DNA of 64,000 nt, from NCBI GenBank assembly GCA_002869385.1, contig PKTB01000004.1, positions 248,001 to 312,000 on the forward strand. The letters run 5' to 3'. This DNA comes from Marinilabiliales bacterium (GTDB lineage: Bacteria > Bacteroidota > Bacteroidia > Bacteroidales > ML635J-15). The position numbers were made by a program, and so were the translations under genes. Shown here piece after piece: positions 16,994 to 27,041 of the stretch (the stretch's first letter is position 1; every line of letters starts with the position of its first letter). Under the pieces are notes generated by a model. The model saw only the letters and a program-made list of their open reading frames with translations. It was not told the DNA's origin and made no database searches.

Positions 16994-19978
16994 TTACTCA
17001 ACCTCTATTTCATCAATAAACAACCAATAATCATTCCCTGCACTAATATGCCATTCGGGTAAAACTCCGTAAGATTCAGCAATAACTTTAATATATCTTG
17101 CTTTCAGATTCTGTGGTTCAGAAATAAACTCATGAATAACAATATCAAAACTGTCATCTGGCATTTCGCAGACAATTTCTTTAACCTTTGAATAGCTCTG
17201 TCCATTTGTAGAAGAGTAGAATGTCACCTTTTTAGGGAAGAAAATCCATGATTTAATATCATGCAAAAATCTTGCATTAAGTCTATTAATATCTTTAACT
17301 TCAAGAAGGTCAATAACAGCTTCGAAGTCCTGACCCTGATATCCCTGCCATAAACCATTCCGGAACCAATTTGCACACTTTACAAAATCAATCAAAGCAT
17401 CATCCCCACCTGCAGAATATTGTTGTGAGTATTTAGATTTAATTTCAATTGTTCTTCTATCAGGTATTAAAAAATACTCAGCCTCTATTATTTTACTTTG
17501 TCTTTTATCCTTAGACTTTGCAAATGCATGAAGTTTAGTGTTTTCTTTAATTAAAATCGGACCAGTATATTTAATAGGATTCTCTTTGACATCATCATTA
17601 ATTGCATAATAAATCGAAGCATCTTCCTCAGGGCATTTAATTTCAACAGTAATAGAATCATGGAAAGATCTAAATTGATAACTTGTATATGGTACAGGTG
17701 TAATTAGATTTTCCGTAATTTTTGATTGGTAAACATCTTCTGGCAAAATGCCCCTTTCTTTGTTTGGCTCTGAACTCATATAGAATTCAAGTTTTCCACC
17801 ATTCATAATTTGTTTATGAGTAATATAGTTTTTATCATACTCTAAGCCGTTAAGTTTTATGGCCTCTACATATACGTTTTGGGCACTATTATTATGAGAT
17901 ATAATTGTAAAACGCCTATGGTTCTCCAGCTGAATAATAGCTGTATCAAAAACAGGGCTACCCAAGTCATATATTCCACTAGCAGGATTAACGGGATAAA
18001 AACCCAATGCACTTAAAACATACCATGATGACATTTGTCCACAATCTTCATTTCCACAAAGTCCGTCAGGTTTTTCACTATATTGCTCTGACATTATCTT
18101 ACGAACCATTTTTTGTGTCTTCCATGGTTGTCCACAATAGTTGTATAAGTATGCCATATGGTGACTTGGCTCGTTACCATGAGCATATTGGCCTATTAAT
18201 CCTGTAATATCAGCCTGATGATTCCCTGAAGTTTTCATATCTGCACTAAACATTTCGTCTAGCTTGGCCGCAAACTTTTCGTTTCCTCCATGTAATTCAA
18301 TAAATGTCAAAATATCATGTGGAACATAAAAACTGTATTGCCATGAATTTGCCTCTGTAAAATTATAATTGACCTCTGTAGGGTCAAACGGGAACTGCCA
18401 TGCACCATTTATTCTTGATTGCATAAAGCCATTATCCGGATTAAAAACGTTTTTGTAATATTGCGCTCGCTCGATATACTGACTATAAACATCCTCCTTT
18501 TGAATTTCCTTTGCAAAGCTGGCAATACACCAATCATCAAATGAATATTCCAACTCTTTTGATACAGATTCATGTTCCAAATCAAGAGGAATAAACCCAT
18601 ATTCAGCAAATTCGGGTTTTCCCAGTCGATCCTCTGTTGCAGAAGCTATCATTGCTTCCAGTGCATAATGTGCATCAAAATCTTTAATCCCTTTCTTATA
18701 CGCATCTACAATCACAGGAACAGAATGATAACCTATCATACACATAGTTTCATTTGCTGCAAGTTCCCATACAGGTAATTGACCACCATATTTATACTGG
18801 TCAAGAAAGGTTTTAATAAAATCTAGCGTTCTTTCCTGCTGAACAATTGTATACAAAGGATGTGTTGCTCTGTAAGTGTCCCATAATGAAAATACGGTAT
18901 AAGTATCGTGATCTTTATTTTGATGAACTTTCAAATCAGTTCCCCTGAAACTTCCATCAACATCCGAAAAAATATTAGGTGCAATAAAACTATGATATAA
19001 TGCTGTATAAAATACTGTCTGTTCCTCGGGACTTGCTCCATAAACTAGAATTTTACTTAGTTCTTGATCCCATGCTGTCCTAGCGTTTAGTTTGATCGTT
19101 TCAAAGTCCCATTCTGGTAATTCTTCTTTCAAGTTTTTAATAGCTCCGTCAGTGCTTACAGCAGATAAACCAACTTTAACGAGCAATTCCTTTGATTCAC
19201 CTGTGTTTACCTTTAAAATAAGTTTAGAGAATTCACCTTTACCTACCTGACCATTTGTAATATCACCCCTCTGACGTTGAGATGTGGTTTCATCAAACAT
19301 TTTATAGTCCACAACACTTACCGGACGATTAAAATCCAACACAAAATATTGATATTGATTCTCGGCCCATGCACTTGACAGACGCAAACCAATAAAGCGA
19401 GTATCACTGATTTGTTCAATATAGCACTCTAATAATTTATCACGATGTTCCAAGTCCAGCAGAACATATTGAGATTCTTTATTAGGAAAATTATATCTAT
19501 GAAATCCGACTCTTGGCGTAACCGTAAACTCTGCAGCAATATCATAATCTTTCAAGAAAACCGAATAAAATCCAGGTTCAGCAATCACTGATGATTTCTC
19601 ATATTTAGAAGTAAAACTGTCTTCAACTATATCCGGACTTTCTTTTACAAATGGCATTAACAGAATATCACCATAATCACCTACTCCTGTTCCACTTAAA
19701 TGAGTATGAGAAAATCCATATATTACAGAATCGCTATAATGAAATACAGAACAGCCATCCCAACCATCAAGACGTGTATCAGGACTTAATTGAACCATAC
19801 CAAAAGGCATCGTTGCTCCCGGATAGGTATGACCATGAAAATCTGTCCCTATGTGTGGGTCAACTTGTAATGATCGAGGCTCAAGAATAAATTTTTCATA
19901 GCGATGAAAAAAAAGTGCATAAACTAGTGTTCCTGTAAATGCTACTGCGATAACTAAGGGAAAGATTAATCTGCGCAT
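16994..19978 (-). CDS. GH92 family glycoside hydrolase (alpha-mannosidase-like) with C-terminal F5/8-type domain
   Basis: About 994 residues. I start at 19978 (MRRLIFPLVIAVAFTG, a membrane or signal segment) because a promoter element sits 14 bases upstream; a longer frame to 20107 runs into a repeat element. The GH92 core is evident: VDPHIGTDFHGHTYPGA near the N-terminus, PFGMVQLSPDTR, GFSHTHLSGTG, SLWDTYRATHPLYT, GNEPSHHMAYLYNYCGQPWKTQ and GLCGNEDCGQMSSWYVLSALGFYPVNP, which carry the Ca2+-binding and acid residues. The C-terminal third has a chitobiase-like module (ASIYYAIND) and a galactose-binding-like domain ending WLFIDEIEVE. GH92 enzymes are exo-acting, Ca2+-dependent alpha-mannosidases on N-glycans or yeast mannan. 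No SusC/SusD pair is in the window. Confidence 0.9.
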   Translation of the reverse strand: MRRLIFPLVIAVAFTGTLVYALFFHRYEKFILEPRSLQVDPHIGTDFHGHTYPGATMPFGMVQLSPDTRLDGWDGCSVFHYSDSVIYGFSHTHLSGTGVGDYGDILLMPFVKESPDIVEDSFTSKYEKSSVIAEPGFYSVFLKDYDIAAEFTVTPRVGFHRYNFPNKESQYVLLDLEHRDKLLECYIEQISDTRFIGLRLSSAWAENQYQYFVLDFNRPVSVVDYKMFDETTSQRQRGDITNGQVGKGEFSKLILKVNTGESKELLVKVGLSAVSTDGAIKNLKEELPEWDFETIKLNARTAWDQELSKILVYGASPEEQTVFYTALYHSFIAPNIFSDVDGSFRGTDLKVHQNKDHDTYTVFSLWDTYRATHPLYTIVQQERTLDFIKTFLDQYKYGGQLPVWELAANETMCMIGYHSVPVIVDAYKKGIKDFDAHYALEAMIASATEDRLGKPEFAEYGFIPLDLEHESVSKELEYSFDDWCIASFAKEIQKEDVYSQYIERAQYYKNVFNPDNGFMQSRINGAWQFPFDPTEVNYNFTEANSWQYSFYVPHDILTFIELHGGNEKFAAKLDEMFSADMKTSGNHQADITGLIGQYAHGNEPSHHMAYLYNYCGQPWKTQKMVRKIMSEQYSEKPDGLCGNEDCGQMSSWYVLSALGFYPVNPASGIYDLGSPVFDTAIIQLENHRRFTIISHNNSAQNVYVEAIKLNGLEYDKNYITHKQIMNGGKLEFYMSSEPNKERGILPEDVYQSKITENLITPVPYTSYQFRSFHDSITVEIKCPEEDASIYYAINDDVKENPIKYTGPILIKENTKLHAFAKSKDKRQSKIIEAEYFLIPDRRTIEIKSKYSQQYSAGGDDALIDFVKCANWFRNGLWQGYQGQDFEAVIDLLEVKDINRLNARFLHDIKSWIFFPKKVTFYSSTNGQSYSKVKEIVCEMPDDSFDIVIHEFISEPQNLKARYIKVIAESYGVLPEWHISAGNDYWLFIDEIEVE

Positions 19979-19992
19979 ATAAGTATTTTTTA

Positions 19993-20000
19993 CAAAAATA
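19993..20000 (-). promoter_or_regulatory. -7 promoter element TATTTTTG for GH92
   Basis: Exact TAnnTTTG match, 14 bases before the ATG at 19978. Confidence 0.6.
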
Positions 20001-20101
20001 AGAGAATTTGCTAAACAAGCCGTTAAAGCACCAAGTGCTTTTGTTTCAGAATCGTATAAATTGTTGTTTTTGAGAGAGATTTTGGTCAAGAATTTTTGCC
20101 T

Positions 20102-20185
20102 AACCAATCATGGCACGATACATTAGTACCATGTGATCAACCCTCCGAGTGATTGCACTGATACCGACTGAGGATCGCATCAGTA
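20102..20185 (-). repeat. Intergenic repeat, copy A (inverted relative to copy B at 23806-23886)
   Basis: Read on the minus strand it shares with copy B the blocks ACTGATG, CCTCAGTCG, CAGTGC, GGTAC/TGTACC, AATGT, GTGC, ATGATT and GGTT in the same order, diverged in between. Each copy folds into two hairpins: here ACTGATACCGA (20157-20167) against TCGCATCAGT (20175-20184), and CATGG against CCATG (20109-20132). Confidence 0.55.
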
Positions 20186-20210
20186 TGCGTTAGCCAATAA
20201 TGCTTTATGC

Positions 20211-23200
20211 TTAGAAAAATGCTCTCAACTGAACTCCACCGGTATGGATAATATCAGTATCCTCCGATTTTCGTGCATTATAGTTGAGGTTTATTTGTAA
20301 ACCATTTGATAATTGTCGCTGAAAATTTATTCCCCAGGTTAAATTCGATCCCGGCATAAAACCTTGCAACATCTCATAAGAAACGGCTGTATTAGTTGCA
20401 GAATTATAATCATAATAGATATAGTTGAAAGTAGCACTTAAGGATCCTTTTTTAACAGAGCTTAAACGATATTCAAAACCAGCATCATGGACAAACAATA
20501 CCTCATCACCACTAATGTTTTCTTTAGTTTTATAAAGATATTTTAGTGTAATTCTATTATTTAGATTTGGCTGTACACTAAGCTTACTTTCATTTGACAA
20601 ATATTCTATCTGATAGTCCTTATTTGTAAAATATTCCGATTTGTATGACTTGTCTACAATACCAAAGTCATTGGTAATATTAAATACCTTACCAATATTG
20701 TATCTTAGCAGAATATTATGGCTAAAATTTGTTCTTGTATCAAATCCTGAAACCAGTAGAATCTTATTATTATTTGCCTGAACAACATAATCAATTCCAA
20801 ATTTTGGTTTCCCCTTATTAAAAGAAAAACTGTTTCTGAATGAAGAACTTAAACTTACAAGTTCTGTTTGGTCTATTCCATGATTAAATGGATTTGCAAA
20901 TTTCAAAATATCAGAAGAGGTGTTTTTTTGTGCTACTCTATATGCAAACTGATCTGAAAAACGCCCAATAAACTTTTTTACTCCAGTTTCTGATCGCCAC
21001 AATGCTCTAGGTGTTATTTTAAGGCTTTGATTAAACTGGTTTGAGTATGTTTTTATATAATCTGTAGTAGGAATTAAAATACGGATAAAGTTTGCCTCAT
21101 CAATAAAATTTGCTATTTCAAATTCGTCAAGTTCCTGCACTCCATTATTATTGTAGTCAGTCCAGGTATAAACCCCTTGACCGGCAGCAACCTCAATATA
21201 GGAAAATTCAGTTTTTCGTTCTAAGCCAGAACCAATTTCATAAAGTGTTGACGAAGAAATAAACCCCTTTAGTAGCTTAAAACTGTACTCTGCTTTTCCG
21301 GTCATATTATTCTCAGATTCTCCTTCATACAGACTAGTGTCTTTAACCTGTAGGTTTCTGTAATTGAATACTGTTTTAAATCTATGATTATTATTTGGAT
21401 TAAACTCTGCACCAAACCCGGCATCATGTGCAATTGTTGCATTTTGCAGACTATTGTTTATTGGTAAATCATCTTCACGATATTTATAATTTACAAGAAT
21501 TTTGTTTTTAGAACTATCATTTGTTGAAACAAATGCCTCATATTGATTGAAATTAAAACTGTTTAATGCCAGACTGTCTGTTGCTGTTGATCTCCACATA
21601 TTGTTTTCAGCAATCTCTTTAACTCCAAGTTTAATCGGACCTATGTTTTTGGACACAAGCATATTATGCCGTAAAAACGCAGTGTTATACAAACTATTTT
21701 CGGAGACTAAGTAGCTTGCTTTACCATTTAATACACAACCATTAGTTTTAAAATTTGCACTTGCAAGATTTTGTAAACCTGTGTATTCAACTCCGCGGTT
21801 AATATAGGACGAAGAGATGCCAGTAGAACCTAGTTTTTTATTTGAATAGACCAGTCCTGCATTTATAAGATTTTCATTATTCTCGGGGTAGATAGATGAT
21901 AAATTCCAGTCTCTTGTAAATTCTGTTTCCCGGAAGTTCTCAATTGCATGAAAATCCCGATTGATAAATCCATAGGAAATGTTTGCTGCAAAATTTGAGT
22001 TCTCAGTTTGAATTATGCTTTGGTTTAGATTAAGCTTTGCTGCATATCCCTGATCATCATCTGAATCGAGTTTTGAAAATGTATTTAGGTCTGTTTTGGA
22101 GTATGCCAGCTCAAAATCAAGACTTGTTTTATCGCTAATTTTTGTTGCTCCGCCAAGAGCAATTACCTGATTTTTTTCCGGAGTTATTATTTGTTTCATT
22201 GGGACATAGTCTCCCTGAGGAACACCATCAACGGGAGCAATCCATTCGTAAACCCTTCCGTTTGCAGCTGAAATCCCTTTAATATAGTTTCCGCTATTTG
22301 GTCCGGCATATGAAAAGCTAATTCTGTAAAAAGCTAATTCGGGATCTGTACTGTAAATAAAAATCGAATCATATGCTATTGCATTTACAATTGTATCGAC
22401 CATTTGGTAGCGAATCTCACTGGCTTCATACGGAATACTGTCATAACCTGGAATTACAGCAAGCTCAATATTATCACCTACTTGGCTTAATAAGGCTCTA
22501 TCATCACTTGTAATGGTCTGATCAAAGGGTTGGTTTTTATTATCTGTTTCGTCAAATATGTTTAACCAAAAATCTGTATTACCAACCGATACCGTGTTTG
22601 ATGTTGTAACTAAAAAGCGGGTGTAGTTTCTATCGGAATATTCAAACTCAACGATTATTCTCTTGTCTTTATTGATTGGTTGATTTGCTGTGAAAACAAT
22701 TTCGCCCAGATTATAGTCGATTATATAATCGTTTTCTGTACCTCGGGTCATTAGAATTCCATCGATATATACTTTTTCAGTTCCTGCAAGAACAACAATA
22801 TAGGTTTCGTTATTCGAACCTGTCAGCTTATACGGGCCTTGATTACCTTCAATTCCAGAAATTTCCTGTCGTCTAAGTTTACCCTTGGCTACAGCACCGC
22901 TTACAGAAGTTTTTACTACAACGTCTTTCTCATTTTTATTTTTAAAACCTGTCTGATACTGTATCTCAGCCCCTTGTGCTTTCTTGTAATAATTCAGAAA
23001 ATAACCTTTTGGTTTTTTAAGCTCAAAATCACCTGCAATGACAGAAAAATTATCGTTATAGAGTTTTATAAAAACCTTGTAAAATTCCTGCAATTGCTGC
23101 GAAGTTCCATCGGGTTGTATAGGAATATTATTATCACTTACTGCTGCTGTAATATATAGATCGTTGTTTAGCTTTCCATCCAATTGAAGGTTTAGACTGC

Positions 23201-23675
23201 TGTTTACAATAACATCCTGTGCATTACCAAAACTTATACCTCGGCTGATACTACCTTTACGAGATAAGCTGCTTTGAGAATAGTTAGACTTATAATCTTC
23301 CTGACTAAAAACATAATTGTAGCTTCCTGATTGATTGTCATCAGCTCCAACCAGAAAATCAGACTTGTCAAATAATGTATGCGATTCAAAAAAGTTTATC
23401 GGAAAGGTTTTAAATTCAATTATAATTTCGTCAATATCGGGTACTTCATCAAATATCAAAGCCGATTTTTCAAAATCAAACGAATATTTTATTCCGTCAA
23501 GCTTATTATGGTTTTTATCGTAAAAACAAATAGTATTTTGAGCAACACTAAGGCTGTCCAGAAATATTGTATCACTTGATGGCACAAGGTTTAGCGACTT
23601 TAAATTAATTAAAGACTGCCCTGACAGACTTATTCCGACAAAAACCAGTATCAATATTGCAGCTAGCCTCTTCAA
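20211..23675 (-). CDS. Very large outer-membrane protein with SprA-like strand motif
   Basis: A 1154-residue protein with a signal peptide (MKRLAAILILVFVGISLSGQ) that begins at TTG; no ATG would keep the signal. After about 130 residues comes a segment SRKGSISRGISFGNAQDVIVNS, then GKLNNDLYITAAVSDNN, AGDFELKKPKGYFLNYYKKAQG and the motif VVLAGTEKVYIDGILMTRG...DYIIDYNLGEIVF...RIIVEFEYSDRNYTR, which closely resembles part of SprA/Sov, the giant T9SS translocon barrel. The remainder is repetitive amphipathic strands ending in YNARKSEDTDIIHTGGVQLRAFF. It is only half the size of SprA, so it is a relative or a paralogous conserved barrel rather than SprA itself. The whole frame is uninterrupted. The gene is bracketed by an inverted repeat pair. 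Confidence 0.7.
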   Translation of the reverse strand: MKRLAAILILVFVGISLSGQSLINLKSLNLVPSSDTIFLDSLSVAQNTICFYDKNHNKLDGIKYSFDFEKSALIFDEVPDIDEIIIEFKTFPINFFESHTLFDKSDFLVGADDNQSGSYNYVFSQEDYKSNYSQSSLSRKGSISRGISFGNAQDVIVNSSLNLQLDGKLNNDLYITAAVSDNNIPIQPDGTSQQLQEFYKVFIKLYNDNFSVIAGDFELKKPKGYFLNYYKKAQGAEIQYQTGFKNKNEKDVVVKTSVSGAVAKGKLRRQEISGIEGNQGPYKLTGSNNETYIVVLAGTEKVYIDGILMTRGTENDYIIDYNLGEIVFTANQPINKDKRIIVEFEYSDRNYTRFLVTTSNTVSVGNTDFWLNIFDETDNKNQPFDQTITSDDRALLSQVGDNIELAVIPGYDSIPYEASEIRYQMVDTIVNAIAYDSIFIYSTDPELAFYRISFSYAGPNSGNYIKGISAANGRVYEWIAPVDGVPQGDYVPMKQIITPEKNQVIALGGATKISDKTSLDFELAYSKTDLNTFSKLDSDDDQGYAAKLNLNQSIIQTENSNFAANISYGFINRDFHAIENFRETEFTRDWNLSSIYPENNENLINAGLVYSNKKLGSTGISSSYINRGVEYTGLQNLASANFKTNGCVLNGKASYLVSENSLYNTAFLRHNMLVSKNIGPIKLGVKEIAENNMWRSTATDSLALNSFNFNQYEAFVSTNDSSKNKILVNYKYREDDLPINNSLQNATIAHDAGFGAEFNPNNNHRFKTVFNYRNLQVKDTSLYEGESENNMTGKAEYSFKLLKGFISSSTLYEIGSGLERKTEFSYIEVAAGQGVYTWTDYNNNGVQELDEFEIANFIDEANFIRILIPTTDYIKTYSNQFNQSLKITPRALWRSETGVKKFIGRFSDQFAYRVAQKNTSSDILKFANPFNHGIDQTELVSLSSSFRNSFSFNKGKPKFGIDYVVQANNNKILLVSGFDTRTNFSHNILLRYNIGKVFNITNDFGIVDKSYKSEYFTNKDYQIEYLSNESKLSVQPNLNNRITLKYLYKTKENISGDEVLFVHDAGFEYRLSSVKKGSLSATFNYIYYDYNSATNTAVSYEMLQGFMPGSNLTWGINFQRQLSNGLQINLNYNARKSEDTDIIHTGGVQLRAFF

Positions 23676-23690
23676 CTAAAACGTTTATTA

Positions 23691-23698
23691 CAAAGATA
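23691..23698 (-). promoter_or_regulatory. -7 promoter element TATCTTTG for the large barrel protein
   Basis: Exact TAnnTTTG match 15 bases before the TTG at 23675; it supports TTG as the true start. Confidence 0.6.
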
Positions 23699-23805
23699 AT
23701 CAATGATGATTATACTCAAAATGTCTTGAGTTTGGTAATAACGTTATTAAAGATGGTTTTGTTTTGTTTGTGTTTGGATAAAGGGTTTAATGAAATCCCC
23801 CCCCT

Positions 23806-23886
23806 AACTGATGACGAACCTCAGTCGTCACCAGTGCTAACGCGCGTTGGCTCATTGTACCAATGTGTTGTGCAATGATTTGGTTT
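23806..23886 (+). repeat. Intergenic repeat, copy B
   Basis: Partner of copy A (20102-20185), in opposite orientation. ACTGATGACGA (23807-23817) pairs with TCGTCACCAGT (23825-23835) around ACCTCAG, and TCATTG pairs with CAATGA to its right (23852-23878). It begins directly after a run of eight C. Confidence 0.55.
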
Positions 23887-23933
23887 GACAAATTACATAA
23901 ATCAAAAGAATAGTTAAACTGTCAACCACTTCG

Positions 23934-23954
23934 GTCACCAGTCACCGGTCACCG
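23934..23954. repeat. Tandem heptamer GTCACC(A/G), three units
   Basis: GTCACCA, GTCACCG and GTCACCG in direct succession, then GTCC. Too short and with no spacers to be CRISPR. It lies just downstream of the gene ending at 24001. Confidence 0.6.
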
Positions 23955-24000
23955 GTCCTCCGTCTACATCTAGCTCCCAACTTCTAACACCTGTCTCTTT

Positions 24001-24315
24001 TCACTTCTCCACCTCCCCAATCTTACTCTCAATAGACTTAATCTTTCCGCTTAACCTGCCTATTGGTTTATTTGTCTGGATATCGAAAGTGACAGTTGAA
24101 TACACTCTTTCTGAGTATGGTTCCAGAACTTTGTATGATTTGCTTACCATTTCGAGAGCCTGGTCGAGAGTTTCTGTTTCGATAATGGTTCCCATTGCTG
24201 TAAGTTTATAGTCGTAACCCGATTCGGTAACCATTTTAATTACTTTGCTTACAAATTCACTTACACTGCTCCCTTTATCTGTAGGAAACATAGCATAACT
24301 CATTAATACTGACAT
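24001..24315 (-). CDS. MTH1187/YqgV family thiamine-binding-type protein
   Basis: A 104-residue protein starting MSVLMSYAMFPTDKGSSVSEFVSKVI with the later YKLTAMGTIIETETLDQALEMV segment, the ferredoxin-like fold of COG0011. Members bind thiamine-like ligands and form tetramers; the physiological role is not settled. It lies four bases after the stop of the LPP20-like lipoprotein, so it is probably the last gene of that leftward operon. The frame is intact. Confidence 0.85.
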   Translation of the reverse strand: MSVLMSYAMFPTDKGSSVSEFVSKVIKMVTESGYDYKLTAMGTIIETETLDQALEMVSKSYKVLEPYSERVYSTVTFDIQTNKPIGRLSGKIKSIESKIGEVEK

Positions 24316-24319
24316 AATA

Positions 24320-25708
24320 TTATTTGTTTACTGAAGATGTTATTTCTCTGGCGATTACTCTTTCGATAGACTTTTGTGTTTCAAGATAGGCTTCGTTAAC
24401 TGCAGCATCAATACTAAATCCACTATATTCACCGGATTTTGTTTTACGAAAAATAATATTCCCTTGATTGTCTCTTAAATCAACTGTATAGTAAATTACT
24501 ACCATATACTCATTTCCAAAAGTTCCATTTTTAAAAGTATTACTATTAACTGTCAAGATAAAATCTGATTTCTCTTTATCATTAATATAGAAATCACTGC
24601 TTAAAACCGACTGGAAAGTATTTTTCAATTTTTTATCCGGCAAAATCTTATCAAATGCTTTTTCTTCAGACTTTATATGCAAAACTGGCTTCTCAACAAT
24701 TACACGAATAATATTTTCACTTGATGGAATATTTCTGATAAGGCTTCTAATCATATGATCATTTGCAGCACGGGCAAATTTTGCCATATCTACTTTAACT
24801 GTCAAAGTCTCATTTCCAGGTGAAGAAGTCACTTTATTTATAGCGCAATAAACCTTACCATCACTACCCGAAACTTCTGAGCTTCGCATTAAACCGGTAC
24901 CGGTAAAATCAATTTTCACTGGAATACCTTAAACAGGTTTTCCATTTTGATCTGTTATTTTAAACGAAAACACCTCATCATCAAGTTCAACACCCTTTTT
25001 AACAGAAATTGTTTTTGTTGTAAAATTTATATTCAGATTATTTACAAACTCTGCCATTTCCGAAAAGATTTCATTTCCCAAATCCTTCTCTTCACCATAA
25101 ATATCAGTTGAGGTGCAATCACCAAGATATGACTTTAGTGCTGTTAGTGCTTCCACATAAAAACGAAAAGCATTGTAATGTAGATCCCTGTCTAACAATT
25201 CTCTGGCTTGATAATATTTGCTTTTTGAGTCAAGAATGCTCTGCTCTTTTCTCTGTAGTTTCAACTGCAGATGTTTTGTTTTCAGCAAACGATAATAAAC
25301 CCAGTAATAATCTGAATCTTCCCAGGTGTCGACAAGCTCATAACCTTCGAGTTGTTCGTTTGTTGTTGCGCTTATCTCACTACTAAAGTTTTCATTAAAA
25401 TTGTATGTATTCTCCATAACCGAGAGTACAGAAGTTGATTCAATATTAACAGAAATCCCACCTGCTAAATCACTTAGCGCATTTTGCTGAGCATTTGCCA
25501 TATAATCAGAAGGTAAATATCCCTTTTTTGGTGATGAGCTTATTCCAAAATAATACATATTATTCTGAGGTCTGCTTGTAAGCCAATCAGGTTTTGGTTC
25601 TTTTTTATAAGATGTTCTTTGAAACAACTGACAAGAACTTGCTGAAATTAATAACAGAAAAACCAGGACCACTTGTATTTGTCCTGATAGGAGTCGTTTA
25701 ATTTTCAT
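24320..25708 (-). CDS. LPP20-like lipoprotein, interrupted by in-frame TAA
   Basis: A 462-codon frame starting at 25708 with a lipoprotein signal (MKIKRLLSGQIQVVLVFLLLISASSC). The mature N-terminus has PDWLTSRPQNNMYYFGISSSPKK, ANAQQNALSDLAGGISVNIES and YWVYYRLLKTKHLQ, as in LPP20-family lipoproteins. TAA at 24929-24931 falls in SFKITDQNGKPV-stop-GIPVKIDFTGTG; the second half is an Ig-like sheet plus a domain with DFILTVNSNTF and a helix AYLETQKSIERVIAREI. The phrase across the stop reads naturally as a single Ig-like strand, so this was one gene. It overlaps the preceding lipoprotein gene by 11 bases. Confidence 0.7.
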
Positions 25709-27041
25709 TAACAAAATCGTTTACTTCATTGGAAATATAGTCTGCTGCTTCGTTAATTATCTCTGTCGACATTGTATTGTAATCTTTAATTGTAGATCTG
25801 GCTTCCAACAAAGCATTCAATTTTTTAATATCCGATGATTTGTCATCAATATGATCGTCGGGATGGCTTGTTTTTTTATCCTTCCAGTATCCAGGAACAA
25901 GGTTTTCAGTATCGCCATCATATCTTGCATAATGAATTTCATCAGAAACCTTAATTGTTTTAGATTCTGTTTCCAGAATTTCTCCGGTACGTGTGTTTAC
26001 AAGCTTAAATGAATATGTCATATCAACGGTTCTCGACATTTCATACTCATAATATACAACCTTTTCGTACTCGGTTTTATATTCATATTCTTAGGTTTCG
26101 CGATTAAGAACTTTAACTTTTTTCTTTAGGTATCCTCTTTTTTCGGTTTTTGACTGACTTCCCTTATTATAAGTGAATTTAGTTATCTCACAAATAAGTG
26201 TAATGCTTGATAAGCTTGAACCAGCAGTTTTACTCTTAAAATTATTATCAGAATCAACTAACTTAATAAATGGATTATCAAATTCTTTAATTTTATTAAT
26301 AAGTGTGCTTTCCATTGTACTCTCCAGACCAGCAGTTGCTGTAGTGTTTTTAACATCTTCCATAACAACTGTCATTGAACCCTTCTCCAGACATTCACTT
26401 TTTAGTTCATAAGAGCTTTTATAGGCCCCGGCTCCTTCAATAATTTCTTCGAAAAGATAATATGACTGGCGATACATACCATTATCCATTTTATCTAAAG
26501 ATTCTCTATACTTAGGTTCATAAGTAGCAATGATAAGTTTATCTTTTGAGTCTTTATAATTTGGCTGTAAGCGCACAATTTCTTTAAACACATTTTCTGC
26601 TTGTCCAAATTTTTCCTCATCTAAAAGCTTAGTTCCTTTAAAATACTGTTCTTCTAAAAAGGTATTTTTAACTTCCTCATAATAGTTATTATAATAAGAT
26701 GGGAAATTTAATTCTACGCCAACCGCTGCAACCTTATCGTAATATTCTTTCGCCTCTTCGTACAAATAAACGCCTTCTTTATTCTGCTGATTTATATAAG
26801 CTTGATTAAACTCTGAGAGTTTTTTGTCGAGCATAATTTGACCGGTACGTTTAAGACCTGCCATTGCTTCGGTATTCGTTCTCTTTTTCGCAACTGCCAA
26901 ATAATACAGCTCTGCAGCCTCTGCATTTTGACCTATTGCCTCAAGTTTTGTCGCTTTTTTTGTATATCTCTTAGAAGCACAGCTCCCAAAAACTAATGCT
27001 AAACTCAATAATATTGCAGAAATAGTAAGAATTCTCTTCAT
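25698..27041 (-). CDS. Lipoprotein with TPR-like helices, interrupted by in-frame TAA
   Basis: A 447-codon frame with a lipoprotein signal (MKRILTISAILLSLALVFGSC, Cys21). The first half is helical repeats (KATKLEAIGQNAEAAELYYLAVAKK, KLLDEEKFGQAENVFKEIVRLQPNY) of TPR type; the second contains a CsgG/TolB-like segment with MTVVMEDVKNTT and FIKLVDSDNNF. TAA at 26091-26093 breaks VKVLNRET from EYEYKTEYEKVVYYEYEMSRTVDMTYSFKLVNTRTGE; such proteins often show this strand pair in one domain. With the LPP20-like gene it forms a lipoprotein operon that may assemble at the outer membrane. Both genes are interrupted by TAA, at about three quarters and just over half of their lengths. Confidence 0.65.

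Larger units (their letters stand above)
23676..24000. other. Intergenic region with promoter, C8 tract, repeat copy B and heptamer repeats
   Basis: No gene is seen in these 325 bases. From left to right they hold the promoter of the large barrel gene, a run of eight C (23797-23804), intergenic repeat copy B, and three tandem GTCACC(A/G) heptamers (23934-23954) just before the stop of the thiamine-binding-type gene. Confidence 0.6.

Noticed and set aside
19979..20107. 43-residue N-terminal extension of GH92
   Set aside because: It lies upstream of the promoter element, begins inside repeat copy A, and precedes a good membrane/signal segment at 19978.
20211..23675. Full SprA/Sov translocon gene
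   Set aside because: The strand motif is shared, but the protein is about half the size of SprA and lacks most of its length.
23934..23957. CRISPR-like repeats
   Set aside because: The heptamers are directly tandem with no spacers and only three units.
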